The notes under the pieces: model-generated
What the model was told of the DNA's origin: nothing
Database searches by the model: none
Seen by the model: the letters and a program-made list of their open reading frames with translations, nothing else
Assembly (NCBI RefSeq): GCF_000484695.1
Contig: NZ_AXVR01000001.1
Span: 186,001 to 250,000, forward strand
DNA from: Salinispora cortesiana
Lineage (GTDB): Bacteria > Actinomycetota > Actinomycetes > Mycobacteriales > Micromonosporaceae
DNA length: 64,000 nt
Direction of reading: 5' to 3'
In this document: piece by piece, positions 41,954 through 50,425 of the stretch
Layout: each line of letters begins with the position of its first letter
Numbering within the stretch: the first letter of the stretch is position 1
Made by a program: the position numbers and the translations under genes

Positions 41954-43054
41954 TCAGTGCTTGTCCTGCTCCGGGTGGGCGTAGTTCAGGTGCTCCGGCG
42001 GCAGCGGGAAGCTCACGTCCTCGCCGAACGGCGACGGTGCCGCGGGCCGGTCGAAGGTGAGCTCGGTCAGCGGCAGCCGGCCGGACTCGTCAAGTGTCGG
42101 GGCGGTCGGCTTCGGCACCTCGCGGTGCCAGTTGACACCCGCCTGCGCCTGCGCCTCGGCCTTCGGATCGTGCGACGCTCCCGCGTGTGAGTGGAACCCG
42201 GGCGGGCCGGTCGCGGGGGTGCGCACGGCGCCCGGGGAGTGCTCGCTGGTCACGCTGGTCTGAGGCACCTGACCCCTCCGGAAGATCTTGTTACCAAGCC
42301 AAACAAGAGGATCATACTTCCGGTCGACTACCCGCTCCTTCATGGGGATAATCCCGTTATCAGTGATCTTGATGTGCTCGGGGCAGACCTCGGTGCAGCA
42401 CTTGGTGATGTTGCAGTAGCCCAGACCCTGTTCGGCCTGCGCGTACTCCTTGCGGTCGTCCCGCGCGTCCAGCGGGTGCATGTCCAACTCGGCCGCCCGG
42501 ATGAAGTACCGCGGCCCGGAGAAGGCTGGTTTGTTCTCCTCATGGTCCCGGATGACGTGACAGACCGTCTGGCAGAGGAAGCACTCGATGCACTTGCGGA
42601 ACTCCTGCGAGCGCTCGACGTCGACCTGCTGCATCCGGTAGTCGCCCGGAGTGACACCGGGGGGCGGGGCGAAGGCCGGTGTCTCCCGGGCCTTCTCGTA
42701 GTTGAACGAGACGTCGGTGACCAGGTCTCGAACGATCGGGAACGTCCGTAGCGGCGTGACCGAGATCGTCTCGTCCTCGGTGAAGGTCGACATCCGGGTC
42801 ATGCAGGCCAGCTTCGGTTTGCCGTTGATCTCCACCGAGCAGGAGCCGCACTTGCCGGCCTTGCAGTTCCAGCGGCAGGCGAGGTCCGGCGCCTCGGTGC
42901 TCTGCAACCGGTGGATGATGTCGAGGACGACCTCGCCCTCTTTCACCTCGACCAGGTACTCCTTCAGGTCGCCGCCGGTCTCGTCGCCCCGCCAGATGCG
43001 GAACTGTCGCTTCGTGGCCGGTGCGCCGGCCGCCTGGCTCTTCTCAGTTCCCAT
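41954..43054 (-). CDS. sdhB: Succinate dehydrogenase/fumarate reductase iron-sulfur subunit
   Basis: A 366-residue Fe-S subunit. The N-terminal ferredoxin domain has the [2Fe-2S] cysteines in CRWNCKAGKCGSC. The C-terminal part has CIECFLCQTVCHV and CNITKCCTEVCPEHI for the [4Fe-4S]/[3Fe-4S] clusters. It passes electrons from SdhA to quinone. It is longer than the usual 240-260 residues: about 110 residues after GNKIFRRGQVPQ, rich in Pro, His and Ala, form an extension without recognised domain. It lies 3 bases downstream of sdhA in the operon sdhC-sdhA-sdhB. Confidence 0.95.
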   Translation of the reverse strand: MGTEKSQAAGAPATKRQFRIWRGDETGGDLKEYLVEVKEGEVVLDIIHRLQSTEAPDLACRWNCKAGKCGSCSVEINGKPKLACMTRMSTFTEDETISVTPLRTFPIVRDLVTDVSFNYEKARETPAFAPPPGVTPGDYRMQQVDVERSQEFRKCIECFLCQTVCHVIRDHEENKPAFSGPRYFIRAAELDMHPLDARDDRKEYAQAEQGLGYCNITKCCTEVCPEHIKITDNGIIPMKERVVDRKYDPLVWLGNKIFRRGQVPQTSVTSEHSPGAVRTPATGPPGFHSHAGASHDPKAEAQAQAGVNWHREVPKPTAPTLDESGRLPLTELTFDRPAAPSPFGEDVSFPLPPEHLNYAHPEQDKH

Positions 43055-43057
43055 TCC

Positions 43058-44971
43058 TCAGCGCTCCTCCTTAGCGAGGGCGTCGAACTCCGCCAGCTCC
43101 TCGTCGGTCAGGTACTTGGCCAACTCCGCGCGGTCGAAGAGCGCGAAGAGCTCCGGCCGCATCCGCGGTAGCGGCTTGCGGTCCAGGTGCACGATGTCGC
43201 CCTCCAGGGAGCAGACCTGGTTGACCCGCCGCCAGGCCCGGTCCATCGTTGGATGATCTTCGCGGGTGTGGCCACCCCGCGACTCCCGCCGCTCCAGCGC
43301 GGCCTTCGCGGTGCACTCGGAGACCACCAGCATGTTGCGGAGGTCCAGGGCAAGGTGCCAGCCCGGGTTGTAGCGCCGACCGCCCGCCGCGCTCACCTTG
43401 GCCACCCGTTCGCGAAGCTCGCCGAGCCGGGCCAGCGCGTCCACCAACTCGCCCTCCCGCCGAATGATGCCGACCAGGTCGCCCATCACCGCCTGGAGAT
43501 CCTGCTGCAGGACGTACGGGCTCTCGCCGGTGTCCCGCTGCAGCGGGGCCAGGGCCGTCTCCACCGCGGTCTCCACCGCCGGCACCGGGACCCGGGGCCG
43601 AGACGCCAACCCGTCGGCGTACGAGGCGGCGTGCCCGCCCGCCCGCTTGCCGAAGACCAGCAGGTCCGACAGGGAGTTGCCGCCGAGCCGGTTGGAGCCG
43701 TGCATCCCGCCGGAGACCTCACCGGCGGCGAACAGCCCGCGGACGTGGCCGAACGCGGCACCGGAGTCGGGGTCGACCTCCACCCCGCCCATCACGTAGT
43801 GGCAGGTCGGCCCGACCTCCATCGGCTCCTGCGTGATGTCGACGTCGGCCAGTTCCTTGAACTGGTGATACATCGACGGGAGGCGACGGCGGATCTCCTC
43901 GGCCGGCAGCCGGGAGGCGATGTCCAGGTATACGCCCCCCGCAGGGGTGCCCCGACCCGCCTTGACCTCGCTGTTGATGGCCCGGGCCACCTCGTCGCGC
44001 GGAAGCAGCTCCGGTGGACGTCGGTTGTTGTCCGGGTCCTCGTACCAGCGGTCCGCCTCGGCCTCAGTGTCGGCGTACTGCTTTCGGAACACATCGGGCA
44101 CGTAGTCGAACATGAACCGCTTGCCCTCGGAGTTCTTCAGGACTCCGCCGTCCCCGCGGACCGACTCGGTGACCAGGATTCCCTTCACCGAGGGCGGCCA
44201 GACCATGCCGGTCGGGTGGAACTGGAGAAACTCCATGTTGATCAGCGTCGCCCCGGCGCGCAGCGCCAGCGCGTGGCCGTCCCCGGTGTACTCCCACGAG
44301 TTCGAGGTGACCTTGTACGAGCGGCCGACCCCGCCGGTCGCCAGCACCACGGCCGGCGCCTCGAAGAGAACGAACTCCCCCGACTCCCGGTAGTAGCCGA
44401 AGGCGCCGGCGACCCGGTCGCCGTCGAGCAGCAGCTCGGTGATGGTGGTCTCGGCGAAGACCCGGATCCGGGCGTCGTAGGAGCCGTGCTCGCGCCGATC
44501 TTCCTGCTGGAGGGAGACGATCTTCTGCTGGAGGGTGCGGATCAGCTCCAGGCCGGTGCGGTCGCCCACGTGCGCAAGGCGCGGGTACTCGTGCCCGCCG
44601 AAGTTGCGCTGGGAGATCTTCCCGTCCTTCGTCCGGTCGAAGAGGGCACCGTAGGTCTCCAACTCCCAGATTCGCTGCGGCGACTCCTTCGCGTGCAGCT
44701 CGGCCATGCGGAAGTTGTTCAGGAACTTGCCACCGCGCATGGTGTCGCGGAAGTGCACCTGCCAGCTGTCCCGGCTGTTCACGTTCCCCATCGCGGCGGC
44801 GGCGCCGCCCTCGGCCATCACCGTGTGCGCCTTGCCGAAGAGCGACTTCGAGATGATCGCGGTCTTCTTGCCGGCCAGCCGGGCCTCGATCGCCGCCCGC
44901 AGCCCGGCGCCGCCGGCCCCGATCACGACGACGTCGTAGTGGTGTCGTTCGATTCGCGTGGTAGTGGTCAT
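43058..44971 (-). CDS. sdhA: Succinate dehydrogenase flavoprotein subunit
   Basis: A 637-residue flavoprotein. The FAD motif VVVIGAGGAGLRAA is near residue 15 and the flavin-linking region KAHTVMAEGGAAAA has His49. FLQFHPTGM and the C-terminal GMHGSNRLGGNSLSDLLVFG are the substrate and FAD-contact stretches. It oxidises succinate in the TCA cycle. ATG 44971, with AGAGGG 7 bases upstream, is the start; the open frame continues backward through sdhC on the same strand in another frame, which is noise. The gene is 11 bp downstream of sdhC. Confidence 0.96.
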   Translation of the reverse strand: MTTTTRIERHHYDVVVIGAGGAGLRAAIEARLAGKKTAIISKSLFGKAHTVMAEGGAAAAMGNVNSRDSWQVHFRDTMRGGKFLNNFRMAELHAKESPQRIWELETYGALFDRTKDGKISQRNFGGHEYPRLAHVGDRTGLELIRTLQQKIVSLQQEDRREHGSYDARIRVFAETTITELLLDGDRVAGAFGYYRESGEFVLFEAPAVVLATGGVGRSYKVTSNSWEYTGDGHALALRAGATLINMEFLQFHPTGMVWPPSVKGILVTESVRGDGGVLKNSEGKRFMFDYVPDVFRKQYADTEAEADRWYEDPDNNRRPPELLPRDEVARAINSEVKAGRGTPAGGVYLDIASRLPAEEIRRRLPSMYHQFKELADVDITQEPMEVGPTCHYVMGGVEVDPDSGAAFGHVRGLFAAGEVSGGMHGSNRLGGNSLSDLLVFGKRAGGHAASYADGLASRPRVPVPAVETAVETALAPLQRDTGESPYVLQQDLQAVMGDLVGIIRREGELVDALARLGELRERVAKVSAAGGRRYNPGWHLALDLRNMLVVSECTAKAALERRESRGGHTREDHPTMDRAWRRVNQVCSLEGDIVHLDRKPLPRMRPELFALFDRAELAKYLTDEELAEFDALAKEER

Positions 44972-44982
44972 ATCGGGGCCCT

Positions 44983-45801
44983 CTAGTTGATGAACCGCAG
45001 GTCGGTGATCCAGTTGGCGGAGACGGCCATGATGTAGAAGTCGGTGAAGAGCACCGTGAACAGCGACACCATGGCGAACGTGCCGTGCCGGACGTTCAGC
45101 TTCGAGACCAACGTCCAGAAGCGGTACCGCACCGGGTTCCGGGAGAAGTGCTTCAGTCGCCCGCCCATCACGTGCCGGCAGGCGTGGCAGGAGAGTGTGT
45201 AGCCGGCGAGCGCGACGATGTTGACCAGGATGATCAGCGAGCCCAGGCCGACCCCGAAGGCACCGTCCGGCCCGCGGAACGCGAGGATTGCGTCGTAGAT
45301 GTTGATCAGCAGGACCACGAAGGCCAGGTAGAAGAAGTACCGGTGCCAGTTCATGACGAACAGCGGGAACCGGGTCTCCCCGGTGTACTTCTGGTGCGGC
45401 TCGGTCACCCCGCAGGCCGGCGGGGACGCCCACAACGAGCGATAGCCCGCCTTGCGGTAGTAGTAGCAGGTCACCCGGAACCCGGCGACGATCGGGAAGG
45501 CGACGATGCCGAGGGGGAGGAAGAAGGGGAACTCCCCGAACGGGGTGCCGAAGTGCGATGAGCCGGGAACGCACGAGTCGGTCAGGCACGGCGAGTACAG
45601 CGGTGTGAGGTAGTGGTAGTCCTCCACGTAGTACCAGTCCGCCATGAAGACGCGGATCGTCGAATAAACGATGAAGAAGAGCAGGATTGCGGCGATGCCG
45701 ACGGGCTGCACCCACCAGCGGTCGGTACGCAACGTTCTCGCCGCGATGGCGGCACGCGGACGCGTGCCCGGCCCTCCCGGCCTCGTTGCCGTTGATGTCA
45801 T
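44983..45801 (-). CDS. sdhC: Succinate dehydrogenase membrane-anchor subunit
   Basis: A 272-residue membrane protein with about five hydrophobic helices (for example VGIAAILLFFIVYSTIRVF and YFFYLAFVVLLINIYDAI). Histidines in WHRYFF and SCHACRH suit heme or quinone ligation. The single large anchor, with no separate sdhD, is the actinobacterial Sdh1 arrangement. The region between the first two helices contains an insert (YLTPLYSPCLTDSCVPGSSH) with a Cys pair facing outward. It is the first gene of the sdhCAB operon. Confidence 0.93.
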   Translation of the reverse strand: MTSTATRPGGPGTRPRAAIAARTLRTDRWWVQPVGIAAILLFFIVYSTIRVFMADWYYVEDYHYLTPLYSPCLTDSCVPGSSHFGTPFGEFPFFLPLGIVAFPIVAGFRVTCYYYRKAGYRSLWASPPACGVTEPHQKYTGETRFPLFVMNWHRYFFYLAFVVLLINIYDAILAFRGPDGAFGVGLGSLIILVNIVALAGYTLSCHACRHVMGGRLKHFSRNPVRYRFWTLVSKLNVRHGTFAMVSLFTVLFTDFYIMAVSANWITDLRFIN

Positions 45802-46072
45802 TCGAGTCGTCTCCCTGACGGGGCCCGGATGGGCGGCGGATCAAGTTCGGTAGGCAACCAGGCCGCACCCGCTTGCCAACGTCATGCGCACACCAACGAC
45901 CGCGCCACAGAAACGGCGCAGCTAAGTGACACACGTTACGCCGATCTTTGCGAGCCGTCCGCGCAAGGCAGTGTCCCGTGTGTCCCCGTTCTTGAAAAGG
46001 CCTGTCGGTGCATCGATGCCAACCCGTTCGTTCGACGGCGCCGGCCAGCCCCGCCCACCGGCGGTCGGGGAC
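45802..46072. promoter_or_regulatory. Upstream region of sdhCAB
   Basis: A 271-bp gap between pmbA and sdhC, both leftward. GTGAC-ACAC-GTTAC at 45926-45939 is a near-palindrome and a possible operator. No confident -35/-10 pair was found. Confidence 0.35.
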
Positions 46073-47485
46073 TCAGCCGGAGGCCCCGCCGGTGAAGTTC
46101 CACCCGGCGAGGCGCAGCGCCGGCGCCTCCCACCAGACTCCGTCCACCCGGTCGGGCTGGCGGGCCAGCGTGTGCCCGACGCCGAGTACCGCCCCGGGGC
46201 CGAGCATGCGCGGATAGGACTCGGTGAACCGGAGGTCACGTACCGCCCGAGTCACCACGCCCTCCTCCACCAGCCACACCCCGTTGCGGGTCAGACCCGT
46301 GATGACCAGGCTTTTCGGGTCGAGTACCCGGGTGTACCAGAAGTCGCTGACCAGCAGGCCACGGCGGACGCCGGCGAGCAGCGCGGCGGTGTCCGGGTCA
46401 ACGACCGCCGCGCCGCGGGCGTCGCCGGACCCGGGCTGCCGCACCGCCTCGGTCGAGGTGGCGGTGAGGCGCAGGTTGCGGGGGACCGGGCCCCAGGCGG
46501 CGCCGCCGGGGACGGCGTGCCCGGTTGAGGTGGCACCGGCCAGGGCGGCGGTGCGCCGATCGTGCGCGACGGCAGCGGTTACACCCGCGTCTACCAGGGT
46601 CAACGCCGCCCGCCGGGTACCCTCCACGTCGAACGGCGGACCGGACCGGTCGAGTGGGGCGTCCACCAGGGTCACCATCGGGTCGAACTGGGCCGTGCCC
46701 GGCTCGGCGAAGGACTGACCTTCGTGGTGCCGCTTGCCGTTGAAGCCGTAGGCGGACAGGTGCTGGAGCAGGTCGGCGACGGCCGCCGGCTCCAGCACCA
46801 CCTCGTACCGGCCGGGCGGCAGCTCGACGGGGTCGGCCGCCGCCCGAGCCTTGCCGGCGGCGCGGGCGCCGAGGACGGCGCCGTCCAGGTCGGCCAGGCG
46901 GTCGGCGGCCAGCCGGGCCACCCCGTCCGACCCACCGGTACGGGCGATGCCGTCCATCGCCGCCTCGGCGGTCCGGCCCTGGGCCGAGTGACCGGCCGAG
47001 TTGGCGAACGCCGACGAGCGGTGGGCGGTGCGGCAGTAGCCGGCCGTCTCCAGCCCGTCGGCCGCCGCCACGAAGGCACGGACCCGGTCGGCCCGCTCAC
47101 CCGGCTCCGCGTACGCGGTCGCCTCGTCCACCGGCGCTCCGGGCGGAATCGGGGTAGGTGGGGTGAGCCCCGGCCAGGCTGGGTCGAGCGGACCGGGTCG
47201 CACCGCCGCCAGGGTGCGCTCGACCAGCGCCCGCAGCCCGTCCGGGGTGCCGACGCTGCCACTGCTGGCGACGGTCCGCCCGGCGACGTGCAGCCGCAGC
47301 CGTACGGTGTGGTGGGCTTCCTCGACGTTCTGGTGGATGAACGAGTTGGCGAACCGGGTCAGCGCCAGCTCGGCCCGGGTCACCGTCGCCTCGGCCGCCG
47401 CGGCCGGCCCGGCCAGCCGGTGGACCAGCTCGATCACCTGGCCCGCCAGATCCAGCTCGGACCCGGGCCGGTTCGTCGCCCTCAC
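46073..47485 (-). CDS. pmbA: TldE/PmbA-family metallopeptidase subunit
   Basis: A 470-residue protein of the TldE/PmbA family, the non-zinc partner of TldD. It lacks HExxH, as expected. LTRFANSFIHQNVEEAH near the start and LLVSDFWYTRVLDPKSLVITGLTRNGVWLVEEG near the end are typical. The TldD/TldE heterodimer unfolds and degrades small unstructured peptides, and in some species processes modified peptides such as microcin B17. Its GTG overlaps the tldD stop by GTGA. The operon runs tldD-pmbA leftward. Confidence 0.92.
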   Translation of the reverse strand: MRATNRPGSELDLAGQVIELVHRLAGPAAAAEATVTRAELALTRFANSFIHQNVEEAHHTVRLRLHVAGRTVASSGSVGTPDGLRALVERTLAAVRPGPLDPAWPGLTPPTPIPPGAPVDEATAYAEPGERADRVRAFVAAADGLETAGYCRTAHRSSAFANSAGHSAQGRTAEAAMDGIARTGGSDGVARLAADRLADLDGAVLGARAAGKARAAADPVELPPGRYEVVLEPAAVADLLQHLSAYGFNGKRHHEGQSFAEPGTAQFDPMVTLVDAPLDRSGPPFDVEGTRRAALTLVDAGVTAAVAHDRRTAALAGATSTGHAVPGGAAWGPVPRNLRLTATSTEAVRQPGSGDARGAAVVDPDTAALLAGVRRGLLVSDFWYTRVLDPKSLVITGLTRNGVWLVEEGVVTRAVRDLRFTESYPRMLGPGAVLGVGHTLARQPDRVDGVWWEAPALRLAGWNFTGGASG

Positions 47486-48918
47486 GCGCGCACCCCCACC
47501 CGGATGCCACGGAAGCGGGCGGGTGCGGCCGGATGGCCGGTGTGCCCCACCTGCCCTGGTTGGCCCTTGCCGCAGTTGGGCGTGCCCCAGGCCACCGTCT
47601 CGCCGGAGAGCATGTCCATCGACCGCCAGAAGAGCGGGCTGATCCCGGTGTACGTGGGGTTGCGCAGCATCCGTCCCCGTCTCCCCTTCTTGATCTCCCA
47701 GCCGACCTCGCAGCCGAACTGGAAGTTGAGCCGCTTGTCGTCAATGGACCAGGACCGGTTGATATCCATCAGCACCCCCTCGTCGGTGGCGGCGATGATC
47801 TCGTCGAGGCTGTGTGGACCTGGCTCCAGCCCGACGTTGGTCATCCGCACCATCGGCAGCCGGGCCCAGCCGTCCGCCCGGACGCTGCCGCCGTAGTCCA
47901 GGCCCGCGACGGCGGCCGAGTCACGGCCCGCGAGCACGCCCACCCAGCGCCCCTCCCGGACGGCGTCCCGGCGGACCGCCGGGGAACCCTCGTCGTCGTA
48001 GCCGAAGCTGCCCAGCGCCCCGGGGAGTGTCGGGTCGATGGTGACGGTCATCAGCTCCGAGCCGTACCGCAGCGACCCGAGCTGGGCCAGCTCCAGCCAG
48101 GAGGTACCGGCGAAGGCCGCCTCCCAGCCGAGGATCCGGTCCAGCTCGATGGCGTGCCCGACCGACTCGTGGATCTGGAGGGCGAGCTGCTCGCCGCCGA
48201 GGATCAGGTCGGTCTCGCCAGCGGGGCAGGGTGGTGCGGTGAGCAGTGCCCGGGACTCCTCGGCCATTCGTGCCGCGTGCGCGGTCAGGTCGAGCGAGTC
48301 GACCAGTTCCCACCCACTGGTGCCGTACTGGCCCCGGTAGCTCGGGTACGACCGGCGCTGGGTCTGGCCGGCGCCGATCGAGGTGGCCGAGATGCCGCCG
48401 CCGCACTCGCGGATGCGCTGGTCGATCCGGTGGCCCTCGCTGGAGACGAACCACTTCGCCGTGTCCCAGATCTGGTAGAGGCCCTCGGCGAGGTCGGCTC
48501 CATGCTCGGCCATCAGCCGGGTCGCCTCGACCAGCAGGTCGCCCTTGGTCGACAGCGGCACACGGAGCGGATCCACCGCGCAGGCCGAGGCCCAACTCGC
48601 CGTGACCGGCTCGGCCGGGATCGGGTCGATCGGCGGGCCCGGAACGCGGGCACTGGCCGCGGCGATCCGCGCCGCCCGTCGGCCGGCGTCACGGGCGGCG
48701 GGGTCGGACAGGTCGGGTACGGCGTGGAAGCCCCAGCTCGATCCGACCAGCGCCCGGACCCCCAGCCCGATGCTCTCGTCCTGGGTCAGCTCCTCGACGT
48801 CGCCGTTGCGGGCCGTCATTGACTCGTAGCGCCGGTGCATCACCCGGGCATCCGCGTACCGGGCGCCCGCGTCGAGAGCGGCTTGGACAGCGGTGGACGC
48901 CGCGTCGAACTCGGTCAT
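47482..48918 (-). CDS. tldD: TldD-family zinc metallopeptidase
   Basis: A 478-residue TldD. The zinc motif HESVGH is at residues 250-255, with the later conserved GTPNCGKGQPGQ. It acts with PmbA/TldE as a cytosolic peptide protease. ATG 48918 follows a spacer after the frameshifted AraC gene, whose uncorrected open frame artificially overlaps it. There is no sign that it belongs to the metabolite cluster 10 kb away, although TldD/E are known to process RiPP leaders in other systems. Confidence 0.94.
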   Translation of the reverse strand: MTEFDAASTAVQAALDAGARYADARVMHRRYESMTARNGDVEELTQDESIGLGVRALVGSSWGFHAVPDLSDPAARDAGRRAARIAAASARVPGPPIDPIPAEPVTASWASACAVDPLRVPLSTKGDLLVEATRLMAEHGADLAEGLYQIWDTAKWFVSSEGHRIDQRIRECGGGISATSIGAGQTQRRSYPSYRGQYGTSGWELVDSLDLTAHAARMAEESRALLTAPPCPAGETDLILGGEQLALQIHESVGHAIELDRILGWEAAFAGTSWLELAQLGSLRYGSELMTVTIDPTLPGALGSFGYDDEGSPAVRRDAVREGRWVGVLAGRDSAAVAGLDYGGSVRADGWARLPMVRMTNVGLEPGPHSLDEIIAATDEGVLMDINRSWSIDDKRLNFQFGCEVGWEIKKGRRGRMLRNPTYTGISPLFWRSMDMLSGETVAWGTPNCGKGQPGQVGHTGHPAAPARFRGIRVGVRA

Positions 48919-48993
48919 AGCTCGACCCTAGGGGAGCCGGCCGGATCCGTCTGGCCGCCGGGCGCCGCCCCTGTTGCGCTCCGGGCAGCCGGA

Positions 48994-49831
48994 TCAGCTG
49001 GCCGCTGGACCGACCCGCCGTCGGTACCCGCCCGGCGTGAGACCGAGGACCCGACCGGAATTCGTTGGCGAGGTGGGCGTGGTCGCTGTAACCGAGGTCA
49101 GCGGCGACATCGGCCAGGGTCGTACCGGGATCATCCCGCAGACGTTGGGCAGCTTCCTGTAGCCGGCGGCGGCGGATCATCGCTGCCGGCGGCAACCCGA
49201 CGAACCGGGCCGCGAGCCGCTGCATCGATCGGGCGGACAGATGTAGGTGGCGGGCGACATCCGCTACTGTGCGCACCGTCGGATCGGCATTGATGACATC
49301 TGCCATCCGGTTGGCTAACAGCGCCTCGTGCTGCGGTGGTGGCACCGTATCGGAAAGCCACGTCGCGAACGCGTCCACGGCCTGGCGGTGCCGAATGGGT
49401 GGATCATCCGGCCCGAGCATCGCTCGCCCCACCCGCTCCCGCAGGACTGGGAGGTCCAGGAGTTGGTACCGGTCCCGTAGCACCGCCGGTGCGGTGGCGA
49501 AGTGGGGCACCGCCGCTGGCCGGAGTAGGGCTCCGACCGCCCAGCCGGTGCCGGTCAGTTCGCGGTACGAGCTGCCGGTCGTTGGTCCGGCGAGGCCGAC
49601 CGTGGCTGGTTCGACCACGAGATTGCAGGCGGGAAAGGCGATCAGCTGCTGTCGGGAGGTCTGCCCGGCCGGGAGACGCCACTCCGGAATCCAGAACCAG
49701 TGCACCAACTGTGCCACCGAATCTGGTGCCGGAAGGCGGGCGAACGTGGGAAGCCGCGCCGGATAGAGGACACCCCGCCGGCTCGCCGTACCGAGCTCGG
49801 ATTTCTGTCGCGAATCTTCAAGCCGGTGCAC
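48994..49831 (-). pseudogene. AraC-family transcriptional regulator with a frameshift near its end
   Basis: An AraC protein: an N-terminal sensing half (VAQLVHWFWIPEWRLPAG) and a C-terminal double HTH (TVADVARHLHLSARSMQRLA and TTLADVAADLGYSDHAHLANEF). After NEFRS the frame is wrong. Removing one base from the CCC run at 49050-49052 restores VLGLTPGGYRRRVGPAAS and a stop at 48996-48994, exactly the expected family ending. Uncorrected, the frame runs on 300 bases into tldD. Either a real loss of the last 18 residues of the second HTH or a sequencing error is possible. GTG 49831 has GGTAGG 6 bases upstream. Confidence 0.7.
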
Positions 49832-49857
49832 GCTGCGCCTACCTATCGTCAACTCCT

Positions 49858-50358
49858 ATGACTGATCCGAGCCAAGCCGCCGACGGCGAGTACAACACGA
49901 ACGGCACGCCGCGCGGAGCTACCAGCCTGACTCCCTTTCTGGCCATCCCGGATGCCCGCGGGGCCATCGACTTCTACCAGAAGGTCTTCGGTGCGCGGGT
50001 GGTTGACGTGACCGAGCTGGGTGGTGTCGTGGCCCACGCCGTCCTCGACTTCGGCCAGGGGCTGCTGCAGCTCGGGGAGCCGATGCCCAAGTATGGGCTC
50101 GTCCCGGCACCCGAAGGGGAGCAGGACTGCTACTCCATCGGCTTCTACTGTCCGGACGTCGACACCGTGGTCGAACAGGCCCAGGCGGCCGGCGCGGTCA
50201 TCCGGGAAGCCCCGTCTACCTTCGTCTCGGGTGACCGCTACGCCAGCATCCGGGATCCGTTCGGCGTACGGTGGTCGGTCCTGACCCGGGTGGAGGACCT
50301 CTCCGAGGAGGAGAGCGCGCGACGCGTCGCCGACTGGGCCAAGCAACAGGCGGGGTGA
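49858..50358 (+). CDS. VOC/PhnB-like glyoxalase-fold protein
   Basis: A 166-residue VOC-superfamily protein. SLTPFLAIPDARGAIDFYQKVFGA at the start and YASIRDPFGVRWSVLTRVEDLS near the end are typical of the PhnB/glyoxalase-like group, which lacks a known substrate. ATG 49858 lies a few bases from the divergent AraC gene, so their promoters overlap; in such pairs the AraC protein often controls the neighbour (inference). Confidence 0.85.
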   Translation: MTDPSQAADGEYNTNGTPRGATSLTPFLAIPDARGAIDFYQKVFGARVVDVTELGGVVAHAVLDFGQGLLQLGEPMPKYGLVPAPEGEQDCYSIGFYCPDVDTVVEQAQAAGAVIREAPSTFVSGDRYASIRDPFGVRWSVLTRVEDLSEEESARRVADWAKQQAG

Positions 50359-50425
50359 CCGGGCGCGGGTAACGGGCATCACCGCGCGGTTGACCCGAGT
50401 TCTCCGTACCCGCCGGCGACGGCGC

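Noticed and set aside
43187..44986. 599-codon open frame antisense to sdhA
   Set aside because: Shadow of a well-conserved gene; no motifs of its own.
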